From: Warburgia ugandensis
Taxonomy: Eukaryota > Streptophyta > Magnoliopsida > Canellales > Canellaceae
Assembly: GCA_035236585.1 (NCBI GenBank)
Contig: CP141135.1
Coordinates: 778,001-842,000 of the forward strand
DNA: 64,000 bases
Reading direction: 5' to 3'
Each line of letters begins with the position of its first letter. Position 1 is the first letter of the stretch. The notes under the pieces were generated by a model. It was not told the DNA's origin, did not search any database, and was given only the letters and a program-made list of their open reading frames with translations. Of this stretch, positions 55,800 through 64,000 are shown in pieces. The position numbers were made by a program, and so were the translations under genes.

Positions 55800-58700
55800 G
55801 TTAATGTGGAGCTTTCTGCTATATTTCCTTTCAACTTTTAGCCAAGTCATACTGCATGCCAGAACTATGAAGATTCACTATGTTTCACATAGCTTCCAGG
55901 AAGTGCTACAAACTTGAATAAATGCTCAGAAAAGCTGATAATTCAATCTGACAATGGCTCAGATCAAGCTAATTGGCTACTCTTCTGAGATCCAAATTTA
56001 CTCAATCAGAAGATTGAACGGCCTGTCAGGATGGAACAGTGCAGTTTTTGCCCTTAAGTTCGACAGAAAGTCAATGTTAACTGTTCATAGGAGTCAAGAA
56101 AGAATGTAGTTGCATAATATTTCTTGTTGTTGTTAGTCGACCCACTAAATGAACTGGATCGCTATCATTCTGTATACAGTAGAATCATCCCCATCATAAC
56201 TAATGCAGTAGCTCAACTAAATTGAATACCTTGCAGAAGACTTGAGAAATTCCATAATTCACATTTGTTATTTGTTGCCTGTATCTGTTAGTCAGAGATG
56301 ACAGTATCCTAGTCTCACTAACTTGAAAGAAACTTTAGAAATGTAGCAGGAGTGGCGATGCTAAGAAATACAGAGATGTACACACAGAGACATCTTCTAC
56401 AATGGTTAAACTCAATCAGCTCTTTTAGATTATAAAATGAAATGACTCATTTAGATTAAAAACTGAAATAGCTTAGCAAGTAAAGAATCTGATAACAAGA
56501 TAACAAGAGAGTGGTTCCTGAACAGTCCGAAATTTGATCACCAACAATGACTGACACAGGCACTCAGACTTGAATCAACGTAAACAAGCACCCAGTTTGA
56601 TGCTGTAGGCAAAGGACAGAATATACTCATTGATTACAATATATTTCCATATCAAAATGCTTAATACGGTTTATGTTACTCACTTTTATGGTTCCCAGGT
56701 CTAGTTTTCATTAAGATAATGACTAAAAGCAAATCAAGAAACTCATGCCTGGATGTCGAACATAAAAGTTGCATTATGGGGGGTGATCATTGACACGTCA
56801 TTGTAACTCTGGAATTAGTAAAAAGTACCTTAATCATCACCTGCAGAGAATTGATGGTTTTATCCCAGAAATTTCAGTTATGAAGGGTGCAATTCACAAG
56901 ATATCCTACGAGTACCAGGAGAAAATATCAATCATATGAGTAGTGCAGTCATGCAGCAAAACTTGCGTATCAACTTATTACAGATGAACTACAATGGTCA
57001 GTGAATAGACAGTCTTGACCATGCGACTTAAAGATGCTAACTGAACCGCACTATTCTTACTGCAACTACAAGCACAAAATAGTCATTTTCAAGTGGATTT
57101 CCCAATCTCACTTATCACACAAACTACTGTAACTGAATAGCTTATACTCTGTTTGATCATTAGCATTAGAAGATTTAACCTCATACCTGCAGAATGGTTT
57201 CTGCCGTCCCTGGTACGTCCAGGGTTCCCCAGGTACTCCGAAGCCTCCCTGAAAAAATTTCTCTTGTTAGCACACATCATTATTAGGTATTCAAACACCA
57301 ACATGGGAAAACCATATTAATATTATCACACAAAAAACTAAAAGAAACAAAGAAAAAGAAAGGGCACGGCTGAAGTAGTTCCAACCAAGATAATGCCCCT
57401 TAGCCGTGGCATGATAATGTGGGGCGTCAAATGCCTCTTCTTTAACAGCTGGAGATGGGAACAAGTGTCTCCAGAAACTAACCTCAAGGTTTCTTATCTC
57501 TCTTGTTAAAGATAAAAGAAAATATTTGCAAAAAACAAAACTTTATGTTTTTTTTCATACTTAACTAAGAAAGTCGAATGAATAATTGGTCAGACTTTAA
57601 TGTTTAGCTTGGATATGACCAATCTAAATGCTCCGTGAATATGTTGGTAATGAGCTGTGGGCTGAAAACTGGATCATTTGACTGAATTCCAAGTTGACCT
57701 GGTGAGCTTTTATTATCAATAGAAAGTGAATATTTGCAGTGGTAAATGTAACATGCATATACGATATTGAACATAGAAAGAAGGAAGGAGATGAACTTGC
57801 AAGGCCACAATTCAGTTCCTACATGGCCCAAAATGCATCTGCAAGAGCATCAGGAACAATCAAAGGCCTGGGAACTGACCAAGAATACTGCAGGCATCTA
57901 GCAGAACCAGGTAGAAGGAGTGACAAAATACAGCCAGCAACACGGGCATGGGCACACGTGTTCAGTAAGCAAAGCAAGGTGGAGCCATTGGTTGGACAAG
58001 CACGTGCAGTAATAACAGGGTTCAATATGAGGAATTTACATGTGTGATGAGGTTCAAGGTGCACTTGTAGCAAAGCTTGCAGCAACAACTGACAGCTGCA
58101 TGCAGGCCAGGCTTGGACTACTGTGCAAGAGATGCAGAAAGTGCACACAATGTTTCTCCTCATGTGAATGGCTGAGGAAGGATTACAGGCTTTAAGTTAA
58201 AACATGCAATGTGGCCACTCAATTGCTTAAGATATTAACCAAAGAAAGGTAATAGTTGTTCACTTCCACCTCAGTAACAGTTATTGGCTTGCACATCTTT
58301 CAAGTCCATATAAGACCTTTACACAAAAATTTCTTAGTTGAAGAAATTGCCTCGAAAACTCCAAACAAGAAATCAGTTGCTCTTGGTTTTATGTAATTTC
58401 CACAGTTATCTTTGATGACAGAACAAATAGAAACCTCTTTTTCCTGCTTAAAAGATTCAAATAATTCAATCTCAGCTCACAAAAAGAAAAAGCTGAAGCC
58501 AAACAATTTGTGCCTAATTTCCCTATCCTGTTATATGTATAATTTATCCAAGAATCCAAACCATCAAAGTCACAGATTGTGAACTGACCGAACATGAATC
58601 ATAATTTTGATTCTTCAGGGAGAAAGACTAACTAAAATCAATCATAAAACCAAAACGAATCACATGTGTAGAAAATAGTTGTTGCATGCAAATTAATCAT

Positions 58701-58875
58701 CAATAAGCTAGCATTCTAGATGGTAGGGAAAATTGCATACTAGAAATACAAAAGCAAGATGGACAGAAACAGTACGCTACAGAAACAGTCCCCTAAATCA
58801 GAGCAGTTGGATCTCCATTTTTGGCCACGGAAACAGAGCTAGAGTTAGGGCACGCGCATATGCTCGCGAAAGAAA
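55800..58875. other. Probable introns or upstream remains of the CAAX-protease pseudogene
   Basis: No second protein family is recognised. One exon-like - strand segment, 57187-57248 (62 nt), has AG before and GTATGA after it and could be an upstream exon of the protease gene. I could not confirm homology. The interval 57739-58163 has open frames on both strands, but they match nothing I know. Confidence 0.3.
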
Positions 58876-58880
58876 GATAC

Positions 58881-58983
58881 CTTGCAAGAGCAATTTTTTT
58901 CTTCGAATTTGTCGCCGGATACGAAGAGAGAAGAACGTTGAAGACTTTCGCCGGAGGACGGGAGTGAACAGAAACATAGTCAC
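58881..58983 (-). other. Candidate first exon with transit-peptide-like sequence
   Basis: The - strand ATG at 58983 begins MTMFLFTPVLRRKSSTFF, which is Arg/Ser-rich and lacks acidic residues, like a plastid transit peptide. A good donor (TTGCAAG/GTATCT) follows at 58881. Strand, position and composition fit the 5' end of the chloroplast CPBP protease gene whose broken exon lies at 55.1-55.8 kb. The link is inference. Confidence 0.3.
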
Positions 58984-58999
58984 AAAATTCTCCGGCTAA

Positions 59000-59230
59000 T
59001 TTTTTTTTTTCTTTTAAAGTCCTTGCTTTTTATGCTCCCACTTTTTCTCCAACTAATTGCGTATTTTAACTTCAAGGTAACTCTCAAGAAAATTAACATG
59101 AGTTTATTTAACGAAACTCAAATTTCTTAAATTCTCAAATAATATTTATAAATCTCTAGTTAAATTTTCAAATGCAAAGCTTAAACTGATATATGAGAAA
59201 TGAATTTTTCTCAAATATGCCATGAACATT
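59000..59230 (+). repeat. AT-rich dispersed repeat, copy 4
   Basis: Same block order as 54180-54370: TCCTTGCTTTTTATGC, TTCAAGGTAA, AAAATTAACATGAGTTTA, ACTCAAATTTCTTAAATTC. It extends through CTCAAATAATATTTATAAATCTC, which matches the - strand of the 52.4-kb copy. Confidence 0.55.
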
Positions 59231-59239
59231 TTGGTTTGC

Positions 59240-60085
59240 TATTTGACTGCCTCGTTGGATTTTTAATGGCTCAAGACTCAAGCCATCTAGCATATTTGGT
59301 AGCAAACTATGAGCGCCTCTCCTCGTTATGCTTGGTTGGAGGTTTGATGGGGCACTTTTTCTCTTTTAAGGAGACGTATAAGATAATAGATTCTAGATAG
59401 TTTGATTGAAGTGAGATCTATAGGATAATAATTTGTATTAGGTTCTTATTTTATTTGGTTCAAGGGAAATGTCTTTCTTCAGCTTCCTGGTTAATCTTGC
59501 CACTTAATTAGAAGTAATATAAACATAGAAGTCAATTTTTTGACATTCGAGGGAGTTGTGTTCCGAGATACTTAGGAAAAGTGCATATATAAAAGACTTA
59601 TTAGGAGTGTGAGTTAACGTTTAAGAAAAAAGAATATTATTAACTGAATGATAGTCAATACCATAAAAAAGAGACTGCATTACATTCTCTTTTTTTTCCT
59701 TTTAAATATATATATATATATATATAATATAATATATATATATATATATATATAGACTTTAACAAATTGGATTTTTTCAATTTATTTTTTTTATGCGGAA
59801 TTCATTTCTTCTATTTAAACCCAGGATTATAAATGGATAAACGGATATGCGTGGATTTTAGTCGGTTTTTGAGGGCTTTACATTTAAAAAATTAGCAATC
59901 GGGATCATCTATAGACATACCGACATGCAGCCAGCGGAGAGCTATGGCCCAGATCAGAAACAACTCCACTGATTTACATGAAACACATCCCCAGCAAACT
60001 TTGTCCGGATCTACTCAGCAGCAAACTAGACCGCATGTTTGTCTGAACTACCCAACGTGCCAGAATCCAACGGTTGACAGCGTCT
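59240..60085. other. Intergenic with a TA microsatellite
   Basis: Nothing recognised except the (TA)n tract at 59705-59754. Confidence 0.4.
59705..59754. repeat. (TA)n microsatellite, interrupted
   Basis: About 50 bp of TA dinucleotides broken once by TAATATAATA. Confidence 0.95.
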
Positions 60086-60089
60086 GTTA

Positions 60090-60387
60090 AGGTTAATTTC
60101 GGCCTTAAGCGTTCGTTAGCAATTCGCTACTTTGCGCCAAAACCGGTAGCATCCTCCCCCTCCCCGAGCCCCGCCTTTGTAGTCAGCGAAGAAGCCTCTT
60201 TCTGTCGCGAGAGCGCCCCAAATTGCCCTCCTGAAATCTCCGGAACTCTATTAAAGGTTGCGATTCGCTCCAAACGCTACGGTTTTTTATAGATCTGGAG
60301 AAGATTGTCGCTGAAATTTCCGAGGAATTCTTCATCAATCGGCAGATCTTCTGGAAAGATTTGGATTTGCAGTTTGCTTCATGGACT
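60090..60387 (+). other. Candidate 5'UTR or first exon of a gene extending past the window
   Basis: A locally GC-rich block (CCTCCCCCTCCCCGAGCCCCGCC near 60151) is followed by a leader-like sequence. It ends at a strong donor, GACT/GTAAGT, after 60387. Downstream is T-rich, intron-like sequence into which a LINE has inserted (62.4-64 kb). No coding family is recognisable from this exon. Confidence 0.35.
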
Positions 60388-62350
60388 GTAAGTTCAATCA
60401 GCAATTTCATTGGTTTGATTGATTGCTTTGTTCGTTTGTTTCTTGTTTAAGTGATTGTAGTTGTTTTTAGGGAATTTAATTTGCATATTGCTTGAGTGTT
60501 TGTGTTGGAGTTGTAGATTGTTTGCTGCATGGTGTTTTAGATCTTGATTGGCTGATACACTGGCATTTTGGTGGAAATTTTGGCCGGAAAACAGTTAGGA
60601 ATCACGGAATAGAGTTGAAATTGCTTGAGATAGGAGCTGATTGGGTGCATTTTGGGTTAAAGATGTCTCCTTTCTAGGTTTTTGTTGTTGAATTTTGGTG
60701 GTGGATAGACAGGGAGGAGCATGGGAAGGTAAAATTGATTCTTTTTGGCGTTTTTGTTGTCGAATTGATTTTTGCCAGAAAATTGTGAAGAATGGTTGTA
60801 ATGTTAGTTTTGTCTCTAATGAGATGATGATTTGGTGATTGGAGCTAAAAGTATAAGGTACTCGAATTATAATGATTGTGGAGAATGATTGTCACCGAAA
60901 GTGGGGAGGAGCATGTTGAAGGGAAAATTTATTTGGTGTTTTCGTTCTTGCATTGGTTTTTGCCTGGGACTGATTTTTGTCACTGAATGACATAGATGAC
61001 TTGGATCGAAACTCAAAGTAAAATACTGCTGAACTACAGTTGGTCTCGATTCTAGATATTGATTTAGTGTTGTAGAAATTTTCGTTGGATGTGTGCAAGG
61101 TTTTAGGCATGGTCTACCTTGAAGGACTTTTTGATGACACTGCTTGTTGGAAGACAGGGATGATCCTAACTTTTGTCATAGTTAAGAATGATTAATATTG
61201 GAACTTAAAACTGAATACAAAAATAAAATTTGCCTATGCAATCATATACCTTACAAAAAGAAAGAATGTGCTTATTCTGTGCTGTCTACATGTAGGTTTG
61301 TTTTGATGTCCCAAATAGGGACCAGACCCTATGTTCTTTGACCTAGAAATGGAATCAGGCAGGGTTCTCTACTGATGAAAACTTGCTTACCGTTTCACAT
61401 TTGATGCATTGAGAAATAGATGCTAAAAGATAGTATGAAAAGGAGACATACAGAGCTAGCATTGAATGGGGCAAGGGTAGCAACTAACTTCATATTATGA
61501 TTTGTGAACTTACTAGAGCTAGTTTACTCCCTTTTTTACTTAATTTAATGAGTTCTTCTGACTGGAATTGATTCTTTGAAATTTGTGCAGTCTTGATTGA
61601 AAAACTTCTTCTATGATCTGATTGAGAAACTTTTATTCCATTCCTCAAAGTGGTCTTTAACTTTTTCCACGACCACGTTGCCAGTTGGTGTTTGTCAAGT
61701 AATATATATTGACTCTGTGTTAGGTAAAGCCCTGCCAAAGCCATGAAGCTATACCTCAACCTTTTAGGATCTGGTCCCTTCCACGACACAGGTACTTTGA
61801 GTTTTATACCAACATTGCCTCAGTTGTGTGGTGGGGGGAAACTGAGACACTGACATTACTTAGAAGCTCCTTCAACGCCATGTGGCTGCACAGCCCCACT
61901 AATACCACAATCAACATTAAGCTTAAATGTATTGTAGGTCGTTAAGACAATCTCAGTCTCTCCTTTATCTGATGCTCTCTCTTTCTCTCAGTAAACTTTC
62001 AGAAAAAACAAAAAAGGTTCTCTAGGTGATCTTCCTATTCATCATACGTTGCGATGGTGCTAGGTCAGACTATCATTAGTTGATTTTGTGAAAGTCCTCC
62101 GAATCATTATCATAGTATGCCAATGCTGAAAAATTGCTTCTCCTTCCAAATATGCTATTAGGAGGAAAAATTCAGTGCAAAAGTAAAACCAATATTTCAG
62201 AAATATACCTGGATTAACAAGCTGCAGGAATAAAAAGTGTACCCCTGGCTTTTCTAAATCACTGAGGCATGTTACACAAGTTCATCTCATTTAATGTAAA
62301 TGCTACTTGCATAATATTTTCTTCATAATCCTGTTTAGATGTTATATTAG
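60388..62350. other. Intron-like or intergenic sequence
   Basis: T/G-rich sequence without a supported ORF. A CT-rich patch at 61955-61990 is the only other compositional feature. Confidence 0.35.
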
Positions 62351-62354
62351 AAAG

Positions 62355-64000
62355 ATGAATAGTATTGTCCCAACTAGGGGTCGGCCACATAAATCTTATT
62401 CCTCCATTCCACTCTATTAAATACCATGGTTTCATTTAGTCCCAATGTTTTTAAATCTTTCCTCACCACTTCTATCCACGTTCTTTTGGGCCTTCCCCTT
62501 GCCCTTTTAGAACCTTCTACTTGTATTGCCTCACTCCTTCTAACTGGTGCCATTGTTGGTCTTCTTTGGACATGTCCAAACCATCTAAGTCTAATCTCTC
62601 TCATCTTATTACCTGTTGGTGCTACCCCTCAATTTTCTCTAATACTTTCATTTCTAATTCTATCCTTTTTTGTCTTACCACTCATCCATCTCAACATCCT
62701 CATTTCTGCGACGCTCATCCTATGAGTATCATGTTCCTTAAATGGCCAACACTCTGATCCATAGAGCATGGCCAGCCTTATAACCATCCTATAGAATTTT
62801 CCTTTTAGTTTGAGTGGCACCCGTCGATCACATAAAACTCCAGATGCACATCTCCATTTGTTCCAACCCGCTTGGATTCTCTGGGTAACCTCCCTCTCAA
62901 TCTCTCCACTCTCATGGATCAATGATCCTAAGTACCGAAAGAAGTCTTTCACGGGGACTTCTTGGTTATCAATCTTGATTGGTGTTCCACTCCTACTCTC
63001 CTTGCTAAAATTACATTCTATATATTCTTTCTTAGTTTGGCTAATTTTAAATCCTTCAGATTCTAATGCTTCTCTCCATAACTTTAGCTTTATGTTTACA
63101 CCATTCCTTGTCTCATCAATTAAGACTATATCATCTGCAAATAGTATGCACCAGGGGATCTCCTCGTGCAAATGTTTTGTTAACTCATCCATAACTAATG
63201 TGAAGAGGTATGGACTCAATGTCGATCCTTGGTGCAATCTTACAGTGACAGGAAAATCACCAGTCACGCTACTAGTGGTCTTAACATTTGTTACCGCTAC
63301 CTCATACATATCTTTAATTATGTCTATATACCCCTGAGAAACCCCCTTACTACCCAACATCCTCCATATTAACTCTCTAGGGACTCTATCATAAGCTTTC
63401 TCTAAATCGATAAAGACCATATGTAGGTCTTTCCTCCTCTCCCTATATTTCTCTACTAATTGTCTTAGCAAGAAAATAGCTTCCATGGTAGACCTCCTAG
63501 GCATGAAACTAAACTGATTTTTGATACACTTCTTTCATGTCGTAGCCTCTTCTCAATCACTCTTTCAAAAAGTTTCATGGTGTGGCTCATAAATTTGATC
63601 CCTCAATAATTAGTGCAGCTTTGAATGTCACCTTTATTCTTATAGATTGGTACAATAGTGCTTTTCCTCCACTCATCAGGCATTTTCTTTGATTTTATAA
63701 TCTTGTTAAACAACTTGGTCAACCAAACTACCCCAATATCTCCCATATGCTTCCAAACCTCTATTGGTACACCATCAAGCCTCATGGCCTTTCCTGATTT
63801 CATCTTTTTCAAGGCCTCTTTTACTTCAGGTATTCTAATCCTAGGTTCATATATATAATATCCAATGTTATTTAGATTTATATTATTTTCAATCCCTATA
63901 TTCTCAGAGCCATTGTCATTTAATAATTTTTGAAAGTATGTTTCCCACTTTTGTTTGATCTCATCTTCTTTGACTAATACCCTTTGATCATCGCTTCTAA
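62355..64000 (-). mobile_element. RTE-type LINE, 3' half, running off the window
   Basis: - strand reverse transcriptase. A finger region at 63603-63812 includes MKSGKAMRLDGVPIEVWKH and DEWRKSTIVPIYKNKGD. After a frameshift near 63510-63600, ORF 62629-63504 (291 aa) holds motif A (FIDLEKAYDRVP, aa 31-42), motif B (QGSTLSPYLF, aa 92-101) and an intact FADD catalytic box (aa 122-125). The C-terminal RTE signature MREIRLRWFGHVQRRP...RGRPKRTWIEVV is at 62374-62604 in another frame. The endonuclease domain should lie beyond the window. The frameshifts show it is no longer autonomous. It is probably intronic in, or near, the gene suggested at 60.1 kb. Confidence 0.9.

Noticed and set aside
57739..58163. 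Open frames on both strands (102 and 114 codons)
   Set aside because: No recognised family, no splice context tying them to a gene, and they overlap each other antisense.
62810..63337. 175-codon + strand ORF
   Set aside because: Antisense shadow of the RTE reverse transcriptase.

Overview
This looks like nuclear DNA of a flowering plant. The signs are spliced genes with GT..AG introns, TC-rich leaders, several plant-specific protein families (plant CDT1, DUF6817, a secreted LRR protein, the HMGB6/7/13 type), and a dense load of plant transposable elements. There are about a dozen loci of a tRNA-derived SINE matching Au-SINE as I recall it, RTE-type LINEs, a decayed Ty1-copia element, miniature LTR (TRIM-like) elements and solo LTRs. 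The sequence is AT-rich and gene density is low. I cannot name the species; Au-SINE and RTE LINEs occur across angiosperms.

Layout. 1-5.3 kb: repeats (a GTCGTG-rich repeat, an inverted-repeat MITE, three SINEs with target-site duplications). 5.4-11.2 kb: an apparently intact CDT1 replication-licensing gene on the + strand, with a 5'UTR exon and seven coding exons that splice to an unbroken 519-codon frame; SINEs sit in two introns and a recent 172-bp tandem duplication in the leader intron. 14.0-15.3 kb: an intronless 423-aa DUF6817 protein. 15-32 kb: gene-poor, with SINEs, a solo LTR nested in a SINE, a large LTR-like block, a ~165-bp tandem array and a LINE 3' end. 32.9-33.1 kb: a 66-aa small protein that appears to belong to a conserved plant family.

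35.4-44.6 kb: the 5' half of an HMGB gene, cut inside the HMG box. A degenerate antisense Copia element follows it and is itself hit by a TRIM cluster (one - strand copy plus a three-LTR + strand array with a 350-bp period) and by a 3.1-kb solo LTR. 45.6-47.4 kb: an intronless secreted LRR protein on the - strand. 47.6-54.4 kb: no genes recognised. 55.1-55.8 kb (perhaps to 59 kb): a CPBP/CAAX-protease pseudogene on the - strand, capped by a SINE. 60.1-60.4 kb: a possible first exon of a gene running off the window. 62.4-64 kb: the 3' part of an RTE LINE on the - strand.

The genes do not form a pathway; they are unlinked housekeeping or accessory genes in a transposon-rich background. I found no CRISPR array, rRNA or functional tRNA, and no new defence or biosynthetic system. 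The most informative structures are the nested insertions, several with target duplications that make their order of arrival readable.
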